Source of the DNA: Amycolatopsis sp. CA-230715
GTDB lineage: Bacteria; Actinomycetota; Actinomycetes; Mycobacteriales; Pseudonocardiaceae
Assembly: GCF_018736145.1 (NCBI RefSeq)
Contig: NZ_CP059997.1
Span: 4,339,501 to 4,403,500 of the forward strand
DNA length: 64,000 nucleotides
Direction: 5' to 3'
The notes below the pieces were generated by a model. That model did no database searches. It was not told the DNA's origin and saw only the letters and a list, made by a program, of their open reading frames with translations. Shown piece by piece: positions 15,311-23,249 of this stretch. A program made the position numbers and the translations under genes. How positions within the stretch are numbered: position 1 is the first letter of the stretch; each line of letters starts with the position of its first letter.

Positions 15311-15694
15311 GTGACTGTCGCGCGTCCTGATCCGTATTCGCTGGGATCGCTGGTGCTGTCGACGGACTGCCTCGGCTGCGCTGAGCTGTTCGAGTTCGAG
15401 CAAGAGCCTCGGGCCCGGTTCGGGGATCGGCTCCGGTCGATTCGGGAAAACAGCGGCCTGAGCATCGCGGATGTCTCTGAACGATCCGGCTACTCCGCGG
15501 ACAGTGTGACGGTGCTGGAGAGCGTGACCGCGCCACCGGTAGATCTGGTGTCGCTGGTGCGGCTGGCGGACGCGTTGGAGGTGCACCGCAAAGACGTGGT
15601 GCTGCTCGCGCTCGGCCGGTTGATCGTCGACTTCCCGCCACTGGTCCGGCGTCCCGCGTCGGGTGAGTTTCCCCCGGAACGGCTGTGGTGGTGA
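15311..15694 (+). CDS. CxxC-containing helix-turn-helix protein B, paralogue of the preceding gene
   Basis: 127 residues from GTG 15311. It has the same order as the upstream gene: CxxC (DCLGCAELFEF), then FGDRLRSIRENSGLSIADVS with helix-turn-helix, then the shared LADALEVHRKDVVLLAL tail (compare LAGALEVSARHLVILAL in protein A). The recognition helix differs, so the two probably read different DNA. The pair looks like a tandem duplication followed by divergence. Confidence 0.72.
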   Translation: MTVARPDPYSLGSLVLSTDCLGCAELFEFEQEPRARFGDRLRSIRENSGLSIADVSERSGYSADSVTVLESVTAPPVDLVSLVRLADALEVHRKDVVLLALGRLIVDFPPLVRRPASGEFPPERLWW

Positions 15695-15965
15695 TCCCAA
15701 ACAGCACGACAAGTTAAAACGAGAACCGAAAAAGCACGTGGGGACGTGCGCTATACAAACACGTCTTCACACACTCGAAATTGACCTTAAAACACAGAAG
15801 CGGCTCCCTGGCTACCAACCTTTTCACCGCTTCTGTGCCCGTCCACTGGAAGTGAACAATGGCAACCATAAACGACAGTAAACAACCAGCGCTAGGCGGG
15901 GTCACCCGAATGCCCGCCGTATTCGGTAAGCGGTCCCCGCTACCCGTGTCCGGCGGGGGTGCGCG
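15695..15965. other. AT-richer gap with two hairpins before the transfer gene
   Basis: About 270 bp, clearly richer in A/T than the flanks. One hairpin has arms GCACGT (15734-15739) and ACGTGC (15744-15749) with a GGGG loop. A second has 11-bp arms, CACAGAAGCGG (15793-15803) and CCGCTTCTGTG (15827-15837). These may terminate the upstream operon, drive the tra-rep operon, or form part of a replication origin; sequence alone does not decide. Confidence 0.4.
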
Positions 15966-17552
15966 ATGAACCTCCACTCTCCTGGTACCTGGATCGTCGT
16001 CCTGGCCGCGCTGGCGGTGGCGGTGTGGGTCCTGCACAAGATCGGCAAAGCCCTCGCGACCGTCCTGGAAGCCCTGGCCGCACTCGCGCTCCTCGGCCTC
16101 GCCCTGACGGCGGCCGTGCGGGCCGTGGTGTGGCTGGGCCGCCAGCTCGTCACCCGCTGGCGAACCACCCTCACGCTCGTGGCGGCGTGGGCCTGGTGCA
16201 CGTGGCTGGGCTGGGTCTCGCTGGTGGTCACCGCGGCGTGCGTGGCGTTTCCGCTGGTGGTGTGGCGCGCGGTCGCACCGGTGCGGTTCGACCACTGGTG
16301 CGGCCGTCATCTGCGGGCCTGGTGGCTGCGCTGGACGCTCTACGGCCGCAAGCTCCCCGCATGGCTGCGGGCCTGCGGCCTCGCGGTCTCCGACGAGACC
16401 ACCCCGGTTCAGGTCACGGTCAACCTCGTCGGCCGACGTCGACGCGCACTCACCTCCCGCACAGCGGGGTCCTCGCCTGAGGTGGCGGTGCCTCGCATCC
16501 TCGGCGTCCGCTCCGGGGCCTCCTGGGATGAGGTCCGGGTCGAACTCGTTCCCGGCCAGACCCCGGAGGATGTCGACGACGCGGCGCGGGCGTTGGCGTC
16601 GGCGCGGAAGGTGTCGCGCTGCCAAGTCCGGGAGCTGGCCCCCAATGTGGTGTCCATCGATTTCCAGCGCCGCGATTTGCTGACCTCCCCCGTGGCCTGC
16701 CAAGCGCTCCCGGACCTCGGCGGGGCGCAGTCACACGGTGTGGATCTGCGGCGGGTGTGGGCTGGGCGCACGGAATACGGCGCGGACTGGACGGTCCCGC
16801 TGATGGGACCTGGCGCTCACCTGCTCGTCGCGGGCGCCTCCGGGTCGGGCAAGAACTCGCTCATGTGGTCCCCGCTCGTCTCGGCCGCGCCTGCCATCCG
16901 GGCGGGAGTGATCCGGCTTTCCGGGATCGACCCGAAAGGCATGGAACTGTCCTACGGCCGCCGGATCTTCGCCCGCTACGGCGCCACCGGCAAGGAAGCC
17001 CTCGAAGTACTCGACGCCCTGATCGAGGTCATGGAAGGACGTAAGCGCGAGTTCGCGGGGCGGTTGCGGACCGTGCCGATCTCCACCGAACACCCCCTGG
17101 AAGTCCTGGAGTTCGACGAGATCGGCGCGTTGACGAAGTACACCGACCGCAAAACCCGTGAAGCCATTGTGGAACGGGTCGCGCTACTCAACACCCAAGG
17201 CCGCGCCCTGGGCATGACCGTGCGCGGCTACGTCCAGGAACCCACGAAAGACACCGTTCCCGTTAGGGAGTTGTTCACCCGGCGGGCGTGCCTGCAAGTG
17301 ACGGCGAAGAACCAGATCGGCATGGTCCTCGGCGACGGCGCCTACGAACGCGGCGCCTGGGCGAACCGCATCACCGACCCCGGCGTCGGCTACGTCTGGG
17401 GCGAAGGACTCCGCGAACCCCTGCGCATCCGCGCGGGCTGGACCTCCGACAACACCGTCAAAGCACTAGAAAACTACATCACCAACGGCGGCACACACAT
17501 GGTGGATCTGGCTGTGCGCAACGAAAACACGACCGGCGGGAGGGCTGCGTGA
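15966..17552 (+). CDS. FtsK/SpoIIIE-like AICE DNA transfer protein (TraSA/TraB type)
   Basis: 528 residues. The N-terminus has about three hydrophobic segments (residues 8-25, 33-55 and 70-100), giving membrane anchoring. The motor has Walker A GASGSGKNS near residue 298 and Walker B LEVLEFDEIG near 382. Such hexameric pumps move double-stranded AICE DNA between mycelia without a type IV system. The residue after the P-loop Lys is Asn, where FtsK has Ser/Thr; some AICE Tra proteins also vary there. It is coupled to the next gene by a TGATG overlap. Confidence 0.9.
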   Translation: MNLHSPGTWIVVLAALAVAVWVLHKIGKALATVLEALAALALLGLALTAAVRAVVWLGRQLVTRWRTTLTLVAAWAWCTWLGWVSLVVTAACVAFPLVVWRAVAPVRFDHWCGRHLRAWWLRWTLYGRKLPAWLRACGLAVSDETTPVQVTVNLVGRRRRALTSRTAGSSPEVAVPRILGVRSGASWDEVRVELVPGQTPEDVDDAARALASARKVSRCQVRELAPNVVSIDFQRRDLLTSPVACQALPDLGGAQSHGVDLRRVWAGRTEYGADWTVPLMGPGAHLLVAGASGSGKNSLMWSPLVSAAPAIRAGVIRLSGIDPKGMELSYGRRIFARYGATGKEALEVLDALIEVMEGRKREFAGRLRTVPISTEHPLEVLEFDEIGALTKYTDRKTREAIVERVALLNTQGRALGMTVRGYVQEPTKDTVPVRELFTRRACLQVTAKNQIGMVLGDGAYERGAWANRITDPGVGYVWGEGLREPLRIRAGWTSDNTVKALENYITNGGTHMVDLAVRNENTTGGRAA

Positions 17553-17950
17553 TGGACACCGTCATGACCTATTTGGACAACATCCGTGACCACCTCGACG
17601 CGCACCTTCTTCCCCCGGCATGGTCGATAGTCGCGGAGGCGAAGGGCATCGGGGACCGTCCCCCGGTGACGGTGCACGTGAATCCTTCGACGCTGCCGGA
17701 GTTGGCCGAAACGCTGCTGGCCTGGGCAAAGACCCTCGATGACGTGTCCGCGGAGCTGTGGCGCGTTCCTAGCGGCGATTCCGTGCACCTGGACATCATC
17801 GGCCGGTTGGCTTCCGGTGTCCGGGTTCGCGTGTTCGGCGGCACGGACTTCGACGACGCCACTTTTCCGGACCTGCCGGTCAATCAGCGGCAAGAGATGC
17901 CGGTGTTCGCGCTGCGGGCCTGGATCGATCGCGGGGAGGTGGCTGCCTGA
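17552..17950 (+). CDS. Hypothetical AICE protein between tra and rep, 132 residues
   Basis: Starts at ATG 17552 and overlaps both neighbours by one base (TGATG at each junction), so it is translated together with Tra and Rep. The product has a helical first half (MTYLDNIRDHLDAHLLPPAW) and a beta-rich second half (HLDIIGRLASGVRVRVFGG). No catalytic motif recognised. The fixed placement suggests a helper for transfer or replication. Confidence 0.72.
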   Translation: MDTVMTYLDNIRDHLDAHLLPPAWSIVAEAKGIGDRPPVTVHVNPSTLPELAETLLAWAKTLDDVSAELWRVPSGDSVHLDIIGRLASGVRVRVFGGTDFDDATFPDLPVNQRQEMPVFALRAWIDRGEVAA

Positions 17951-19659
17951 TGACGTCCGAAGAGAAGACGGCTACGTCCAGCAGGCAGCCGGCGGCGGGC
18001 TCGGCGGTATCGGTGCCTGAGGCTGGGTCGGTGCCCGCTGCCGTCTGCCGGACCCCGCGCGCCCCGCTGGCCGCCGACGTGGTGAAAGCGACGGCGGAGA
18101 AGCACGGGGTGTGCACCCGGCCGTTCACCATGGAAGTCGCCGACAACGACACGGGAGAGCTGCGGTTCGTGCCGGTGCCGTGCGGGTCGACGGTGGAATC
18201 GGTGTGCCTGCCCTGTGCCCGCAAGGCCAAGGCACTGCGGCAGCAGCAATGCCGGGAGGGCTGGCACCGCGACACCGAACCGGAGACCCTGCCTGCTGAG
18301 CCACCGTCGGAGGGCCATACGGACCTGCTGGAGTTCCGGGCCGATCTCGTCGCCCGCTACCGCGAACTCACCGGCACAGACCAGCTCGACGAGCAGGGCC
18401 AGACCCAAGCCGACGAGATCCGGGAAGAGGTCGCTGCGGTCGATGCGGAACTTCGGCAACTCGGCCTGCGCGGCCGTCTCCCGTCGTTGGATGCACCGAA
18501 CCGTCGGATGGTGAAGCGCTCGACGAAACGGCGGCAGGACGCGCCGAACCTGCCTCGGCGGAAGGTCGCGAAGACCACCGTGGGCCGCGAGTACGCCGGA
18601 CGGTTCCGGCCGTCCATGTTCGTCACGCTGACCTGCGACTCCTACGGCCCAGTCCGCGGTGACGGCTCGCCCGTGAACCCCGCTGCCTATGACTATCGGC
18701 GGGCTGCTCGGGACGCGGTGCACTTTTCCGCGCTGGTGGATCGGTGGTGGCAGAACCTGCGCCGGGTCGTGGGCTGGGATGTGCAGTACTTCGCCACCGT
18801 GGAACCGCAGAAGCGGACCGCTCCGCACCTGCACGCGGCCGTGCGGGGTGCCATCTCGCACGACACGATCCGGATGGTCACCGACGCCACCTACCACCAA
18901 GTGTGGTGGCCCAACCACGATGAACTGGTCTACACGGATCGGCTTCCGGTGTGGGACATGCGCGACAAGTCCTTTGTGGACCCCGAAACCGGGGACGCGT
19001 TGACGGACTGGGACGACGCGGTAGAAGCCGTGGAGAACCCGGCGCACGTGGTCACCTTCGGCCGCCAAGTGCACTCCAAGGGCATCCTCGGCGGAACCGA
19101 GGAATCCGGGCGGCACATCGGCTACCTGACCAAGTACCTCACGAAGTCCACGGGTGAGGTCGTGGTGGCCGACTCGGCGCGGCTGGCCGACCACCACGAT
19201 CGGTTGCACGCGGAGCTGGCCATCACGCCGTGTTCGCCTCGGTGCGCGGTCTGGCTGCTCTACGGCATCCAACCCAAAGGCGCGACCGCGAAAACCACGC
19301 CGGGGCACTGCAAGGGGCGGGCTCATCGGCGCGCCACGCTCGGCTTGCCCGGTCGGCGGGTGCTGGTGTCGCGCAAGTGGTCCGGCAAAACCCTCGGCGA
19401 CCACAAGGCAGACCGCAAAGCGTTCGTCACGCGGGCACTGGCCGAGATCGGGATCGAGAAGCCGCAACCCGATCCGGCGCGGCTGTCCTGGCGCAAGGTC
19501 GAGTCCAACGACCCCAACCTCCCACCCCGCGACCACCTGATCATGCACGCGATCGCCGAACGGATCACCTGGAAAGCCGAATACGACCGGGCCTTGCTCG
19601 CGGCCGGAACCCCACCAGGCGCTCCGCTCGAAACTTCGGCAACTCGGCGGGCTGCGTAG
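17950..19659 (+). CDS. repSA: RepSA-like rolling-circle replication initiator
   Basis: 569 residues. HUH-type initiator motifs appear in order: motif I FVTLTCDSYG near residue 224, the metal-binding H-x-H as PHLHAAVRG near 294, and a motif III-like YLTKYLTKS near 395. A Cys-rich N-terminal segment (VCLPCARKAKALRQQQC) may bind zinc. RepSA of pSAM2 nicks the double-strand origin to start replication of the excised circle. It starts at the stop of the preceding gene and is followed closely by xis and int. Confidence 0.9.
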   Translation: MTSEEKTATSSRQPAAGSAVSVPEAGSVPAAVCRTPRAPLAADVVKATAEKHGVCTRPFTMEVADNDTGELRFVPVPCGSTVESVCLPCARKAKALRQQQCREGWHRDTEPETLPAEPPSEGHTDLLEFRADLVARYRELTGTDQLDEQGQTQADEIREEVAAVDAELRQLGLRGRLPSLDAPNRRMVKRSTKRRQDAPNLPRRKVAKTTVGREYAGRFRPSMFVTLTCDSYGPVRGDGSPVNPAAYDYRRAARDAVHFSALVDRWWQNLRRVVGWDVQYFATVEPQKRTAPHLHAAVRGAISHDTIRMVTDATYHQVWWPNHDELVYTDRLPVWDMRDKSFVDPETGDALTDWDDAVEAVENPAHVVTFGRQVHSKGILGGTEESGRHIGYLTKYLTKSTGEVVVADSARLADHHDRLHAELAITPCSPRCAVWLLYGIQPKGATAKTTPGHCKGRAHRRATLGLPGRRVLVSRKWSGKTLGDHKADRKAFVTRALAEIGIEKPQPDPARLSWRKVESNDPNLPPRDHLIMHAIAERITWKAEYDRALLAAGTPPGAPLETSATRRAA

Positions 19660-19675
19660 GAACTGGAGGCGAATC

Positions 19676-19894
19676 GTGCACAAGAACTACCTGACAGTCC
19701 AAGAGGCGGGCGAGTACCTGAACACGGGCGTCCGGTTCGTGCGTCGGCTTATCGCTGAACGACGTATCGCGTTTCACAAGGTCGGCGTACACGTCCGTCT
19801 GGCCGTTACGGACTTGGACGAGTTCGTCCAGGCCGGTCGAGTCGAGCCGATCACTCAGGCATCCGTGCTTCGTGATCTCGGAAGGACGGCCTGA
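19676..19894 (+). CDS. xis: Excisionase (Xis), MerR-like winged helix
   Basis: 72 residues from GTG 19676. It is a typical excisionase-family helix-turn-helix: LTVQEAGEYLNTGVRFVRRL followed by RIAFHKVGVHVRLAVTDLDE. Xis bends att DNA and steers the integrase towards excision. It lies directly before int. Confidence 0.9.
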   Translation: MHKNYLTVQEAGEYLNTGVRFVRRLIAERRIAFHKVGVHVRLAVTDLDEFVQAGRVEPITQASVLRDLGRTA

Positions 19895-19895
19895 G

Positions 19896-21086
19896 ATGGC
19901 GAACAAGCAAGGGCACCGCGGCTTTGGCAACGTCCGCCAGCGGGCATCCGGTAAGTGGCAGGCGCGCTATCCGGGGCCGGACGGTCAGATTCGTAGCGCT
20001 CCCAACATGTTCGACAGCAAGCGGGCGGCCGAACGATGGCTGTCGGTGACCGAAACGCAGATCATGAAAGGTGAGTGGATCGACCCTGAACGAGCGAAGG
20101 TCACCCTCGGGCATTATGCGGGCCAGTGGATCGCACAACGGCCAGGCCTTCGTCCGCGCACCGTCGAGCTGTACCGGTGGCTTCTGCGGAAGCACATCGA
20201 AGCGGATCTCGGCGGCGTCGAGCTGGGCAGGCTGTCGACGGCGGTTGTCCGGCAATGGCGTGCTGATCGGCTGGCGGCCGGAGTGTCGGAGTCGGTCACG
20301 GCCAAGGCGTACCGGCTGTTGCGCGCGATCCTGAACACGGCGGTGGAAGAGGACAAGATCTTGCAGCGCAACCCCTGCCGAGTGCGCGGGGCTGACCGGG
20401 AGAACGCGGAAGAACGGCCGGTACTGACCGTGGCCCAGGTGTTCGACCTGGCGGGCAGGATGCCGAAGCGGTTTCGGGTGCTCGTGCTGCTGGCCGCGTT
20501 CGGCTCGCTTCGGTGGGGTGAGGTGTCCGCGCTCCGGCGGTGTGACGTCGCTGAGGACGGTAGTTGGGTCCGAGTGTCGCGGGCGCTGGTCGAGGTTCCG
20601 GGGCGTGGCTTGGTCATCGGCCCGCCGAAGTCGCGTGCGGGGGTCCGGACGTTGATCATTCCGGCGGCAATCCGGCGTGACGTGGTGATGCACCTTGAGA
20701 CCTTCGTCAAGCCGGAGCAGACGGCGTTGCTGTTCACGGGTGAGCGCGCGGGTAACGCCGTACGTCGGCCGAACTTCAGCCAGCGAACGAAGTGGACCGA
20801 GGTGGTGACGAAGATGGGGCTCAAGGGCCTGCACTTCCACGATCTGCGTCACGCTGGGAACATCTGGGCATCCAAGGCGGGCACGTCGACCAAGGACCTG
20901 ATGTCGCGCATGGGCCACGACGACATGCGGGCGGCGCTGATCTACCAGCGGGCGACCAGCGACGCCGACAAGCAGATCGCCGCGAAGCTGTCCGATCTCG
21001 TCGACCAGCACCGCAACGGCGCAGCTGGGGACGAGGACGACGAGCCGGATGACGGCGGGAGTGTCCAACCCGTGCCGGTCGGTTAA
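19896..21086 (+). CDS. int: Tyrosine recombinase integrase of the AICE
   Basis: 396 residues from ATG 19896, one base after the xis stop. An N-terminal arm-binding domain (FGNVRQRASGKWQARYPGP) is followed by a SAM-like core-binding domain and a catalytic domain with Arg in FGSLRWGEVSAL, HDLRHAGNIWA, MGHDDMRAA and the nucleophile Tyr in ALIYQRAT. It lies 95 bp from tRNA-Gly, the usual arrangement for tRNA-targeting integrases. Its stop codon overlaps the right arm-type repeat. Confidence 0.95.
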   Translation: MANKQGHRGFGNVRQRASGKWQARYPGPDGQIRSAPNMFDSKRAAERWLSVTETQIMKGEWIDPERAKVTLGHYAGQWIAQRPGLRPRTVELYRWLLRKHIEADLGGVELGRLSTAVVRQWRADRLAAGVSESVTAKAYRLLRAILNTAVEEDKILQRNPCRVRGADRENAEERPVLTVAQVFDLAGRMPKRFRVLVLLAAFGSLRWGEVSALRRCDVAEDGSWVRVSRALVEVPGRGLVIGPPKSRAGVRTLIIPAAIRRDVVMHLETFVKPEQTALLFTGERAGNAVRRPNFSQRTKWTEVVTKMGLKGLHFHDLRHAGNIWASKAGTSTKDLMSRMGHDDMRAALIYQRATSDADKQIAAKLSDLVDQHRNGAAGDEDDEPDDGGSVQPVPVG

Positions 21087-21103
21087 TGGCCCGCTAATGG
21101 CCC
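21084..21103. repeat. Right arm-type direct repeats (TAATGGCCC pair)
   Basis: TAATGGCCC at 21084-21092 and 21095-21103, 11 bp apart, matching the left pair at 10290-10309. The first copy includes the int stop codon. Confidence 0.6.
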
Positions 21104-21127
21104 GGCCGGAGAATTGACGGAGCAAGA

Positions 21128-21174
21128 CGAAAGCCCCAGGCCTAAAGTGGACATCCACTGACCTGGGGCTTTCG
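21128..21174. terminator. Element-borne bidirectional terminator between int and tRNA-Gly
   Basis: A perfect 13-bp stem, CGAAAGCCCCAGG (21128-21140) paired with CCTGGGGCTTTCG (21162-21174), encloses a loop with a smaller TGGACATCCA-type hairpin. It can end int on the plus strand and tRNA-Gly on the minus strand. The AICE thus supplies a terminator for the tRNA it separated from the native one. Confidence 0.7.
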
Positions 21175-21179
21175 CATGA

Positions 21180-21221
21180 GAGCGGATGACGGGAATCGAA
21201 CCCGCGTATTCAGCTTGGGAA
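21180..21221. repeat. Right attachment repeat within tRNA-Gly
   Basis: 42 bp identical to 10163-10204, covering the 3' half of tRNA-Gly up to the anticodon loop. The crossover must lie within this stretch. Confidence 0.9.
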
Positions 21222-21251
21222 GCTGATGTTCTACCATTGAACTACATCCGC
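21181..21251 (-). tRNA. tRNA-Gly, anticodon CCC
   Basis: The minus strand folds as a cloverleaf: acceptor GCGGATG/CATCCGC, D-arm with TAGTTCAATGGTAGAA, anticodon stem TCAGC/GCTGA around TTCCCAA (anticodon CCC), and T-arm GCGGGTTCGATTCCCGT. Length 71, discriminator U, no encoded CCA. Its 3' half is the AICE attachment site. The direct neighbours dcd and DUF2236 are on the far side of its 5' end. Confidence 0.95.
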
Positions 21252-21321
21252 AGTGCGTCGCCAGCATACACAACCCCGCCGCAGCCCCGCACGCGAGCCC
21301 CTTGACGCCTCAGTCGCAACT

Positions 21322-21337
21322 GACAACACTCGTTGTC
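21322..21337. promoter_or_regulatory. Palindrome before the DUF2236 gene, possible operator
   Basis: GACAAC-ACTC-GTTGTC is a perfect 6-bp inverted repeat 12 bp upstream of the preferred ATG at 21350. It shares the GACAAC/GTTGTC half-site with the MarR operator at 5383-5422. Confidence 0.45.
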
Positions 21338-21349
21338 GAGGTGAGTGCG

Positions 21350-22570
21350 ATGGTCGACGGCAGGTTGCCCGATCCCGAGTTGTTCCGCCAGGGCGGGTTC
21401 TGGCTGGCTTCCAAGCTGGCCTTCCCCGGCGACATCCGCGGCGACGAGCGGCAGGTTCGCCGGTTGCGGCGGTTCGCGGGCGCCGAGGATCCGCGGGCGG
21501 ACGCGGTGGTCGCGATGATCCGTCGCCTGCCGAGGGGTGAGGGGCGCGAGCTTTTCGAGTACGCGCTGGAGCACGGGATCGAGCGGGTCGAGGAGCCGCC
21601 GGAGGAGCTTGTCGCCTTCTTCCACGACGTGGAGGCCACGCCGTACTGGGTCGACCAGGACCGGGTCGACCGCGGGGCGCGGGCGATCACGCGGACCGGG
21701 CTGCTCGGGTTGTTCCCGCTCGGCGACATGTCCTTGATGGGCGGGTACCTCGCGTCGCGGGCGACGAAGGCGCTGGTCGGAACCGGGGAGATCGAGTACA
21801 ACGCGAGCCGCAGGCTGGTCGAGACGGCCACGTGGTGGATCGACGTGACCACGCCCGGCAAGCTGCGGCACGGCGAGCGCGGGTACGCCTCCGCGCTGCG
21901 GGTGCGGCTCGTGCACGCCCACGTGCGCGCGGCGATGAACGGCCGCGAGGACTGGGACTACGCGAACTGGGACCGTCCGGTGAACCAAGTGCAGACCACC
22001 GGCACGCTCCTGCTCTTTTCGCTGGTCTTCGTGTTCGGCACCCAGCTGCTCGGGGTGCGCTACACCGAGCGCGAGCGCGGCGACATCCTGCACCTGTGGC
22101 GCTACGTCGGCTGGTTGATGGGTGTCGACGAGGAGCTGCTCCCGGCGAACGAGGACGACGCCTGGCGCATGCTGTGGCTGCTCGCGAGCACCGAGTTCAT
22201 CCCCGACGAGGACTCGAAACGCCTCGCGAAGGCGCTTTTGGACGCCCACGCGCAGATCGGGCACGGCCGCGGCGCGGTCGGGAAGGTCCTGTCCCACGTT
22301 TCGGTGCGGGTGCACTCCTCGATCAGCCGACTGGTGCTCGGGAAGGCGAACGCCGATTTCCTCGAACTGCCGAACGATCCGGTCGCCCAGAGCGCGGTGC
22401 TCGTGGCGGCCGCGGTGAACTTCGCCGCCGAGACGGTCCGCCCGCTCATCCCCGGCGCCACCGCGCTCCAGGAAAGGCTCGGGCGCGCCGGTCGCCGCAC
22501 CTACGTGCGCAGGCTCGGCCGGATCTTCGCGCCCGACCGCAGCTACGCCCAGCACATGCGCGTCTCCTGA
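21350..22570 (+). CDS. DUF2236 / MpaB-family oxygenase
   Basis: 406 residues from ATG 21350 (SD-like GAGGTGA five bases upstream); an upstream TTG at 21302 would place a palindrome inside the gene and is less likely. Family features are the Asp/Arg-rich helical core with PYWVDQDRVDRGARAI, LGLFPLGDMSLMGGYLASRA, and conserved His/Arg segments (RVRLVHAHVRAAM; RPVNQVQTTGTLL). Relatives include heme-binding MpaB, which cleaves prenyl chains, and the rubber oxygenase Lcp group. The actual substrate is unknown. It is followed 22 bp later by dcd. Confidence 0.8.
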   Translation: MVDGRLPDPELFRQGGFWLASKLAFPGDIRGDERQVRRLRRFAGAEDPRADAVVAMIRRLPRGEGRELFEYALEHGIERVEEPPEELVAFFHDVEATPYWVDQDRVDRGARAITRTGLLGLFPLGDMSLMGGYLASRATKALVGTGEIEYNASRRLVETATWWIDVTTPGKLRHGERGYASALRVRLVHAHVRAAMNGREDWDYANWDRPVNQVQTTGTLLLFSLVFVFGTQLLGVRYTERERGDILHLWRYVGWLMGVDEELLPANEDDAWRMLWLLASTEFIPDEDSKRLAKALLDAHAQIGHGRGAVGKVLSHVSVRVHSSISRLVLGKANADFLELPNDPVAQSAVLVAAAVNFAAETVRPLIPGATALQERLGRAGRRTYVRRLGRIFAPDRSYAQHMRVS

Positions 22571-22592
22571 ACTGCCCCGTTAGGCTGGCCCC

Positions 22593-23174
22593 GTGCTGCT
22601 CAGTGACCGCGACCTCCGCGCCCAACTCGACGCCGGACGCCTCGGGGTCGAGCCGTTCGACCCGGCGATGCTCCAGCCGTCGAGCATCGACGTCCGGCTC
22701 GACCGCTTCTTCCGGGTCTTCGACAACACGAAGTACACCCACATCGACCCGAAGCTCCAGCAGGACGAGCTGACTTCGATGGTCGAGAAGGAAGGGGAAG
22801 ACCCCTTCGTGCTGCACCCCGGCGAGTTCGTCCTCGGCTCCACCTACGAGCTGGTGACGCTGCCCGACGACCTCGCGGGCCGCCTGGAGGGCAAGTCCTC
22901 GCTCGGCCGCCTCGGCCTGCTGACGCATTCCACGGCCGGGTTCATCGACCCCGGCTTCTCCGGGCACATCACCCTCGAACTGTCCAATGTGGCCAATCTG
23001 CCGATCACGCTGTGGCCCGGCATGAAGATCGGGCAGCTGTGCCTGTTCCGGCTCACCAGCGCGGCCGAGTTCCCGTACGGCTCGGCCGAAGCGGGCTCGC
23101 GCTACCAGGGCCAGCGTGGCCCGACGCCCAGCCGTGCCTACAAGAACTTCCACCGCGTGGACACCCGCCGCTGA
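22593..23174 (+). CDS. dcd: dCTP deaminase (possibly bifunctional dCTP deaminase/dUTPase)
   Basis: 193 residues from GTG 22593, the usual length. The trimeric Dcd/Dut core is complete: QPSSIDVRLDRFFRVF near the N-terminus, EGKSSLGRLGLLTHSTAG, FIDPGFSGHITLELSNVANL with the catalytic Glu, and a C-terminal lid YQGQRGPTPSRAY. In M. tuberculosis the homologue converts dCTP straight to dUMP; the high similarity of the core suggests the same here. It is housekeeping, and its location next to tRNA-Gly is chromosomal, outside the AICE. Confidence 0.97.
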   Translation: MLLSDRDLRAQLDAGRLGVEPFDPAMLQPSSIDVRLDRFFRVFDNTKYTHIDPKLQQDELTSMVEKEGEDPFVLHPGEFVLGSTYELVTLPDDLAGRLEGKSSLGRLGLLTHSTAGFIDPGFSGHITLELSNVANLPITLWPGMKIGQLCLFRLTSAAEFPYGSAEAGSRYQGQRGPTPSRAYKNFHRVDTRR

Positions 23175-23200
23175 GCTGGATCCAGCCGACGCGGAAGCCT

Positions 23201-23217
23201 CTGAAGGCCACCTTCAG
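23201..23217. repeat. Hairpin after dcd with GAAGGTGGCCTTC-type core
   Basis: CTGAAGG-CCA-CCTTCAG forms a 7-bp stem 27 bp past the dcd stop. On the minus strand its core reads GAAGGTGGCCTTC, the same core as the dispersed palindromes at 33.5 and 43.0 kb. It could serve as a terminator between dcd and the convergent monooxygenase gene. Confidence 0.5.
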
Positions 23218-23249
23218 GGCATGGCGCCGCCCCTTGCGAAGGAGCGGGG

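Larger units (their letters stand above)
10163..21221 (+). mobile_element. AICE (actinomycete integrative and conjugative element) in tRNA-Gly(CCC), about 11 kb
   Basis: The element is bounded by identical 42-bp direct repeats, one the 3' part of an intact tRNA-Gly gene (21180-21221), the other an orphan copy (10163-10204). Inside are the pSAM2/pMEA-type modules: tyrosine integrase next to the tRNA, xis, a RepSA-like rolling-circle initiator, an FtsK-like DNA transfer protein, a Pra-like activator and a divergent GntR/UTRA repressor with palindromic operators. Genes 13939-21086 run rightward with many one-base overlaps. The left 2.5 kb carries a low-GC two-gene cargo on the minus strand. All core functions look intact, so excision and transfer are plausible. 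Confidence 0.92.
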
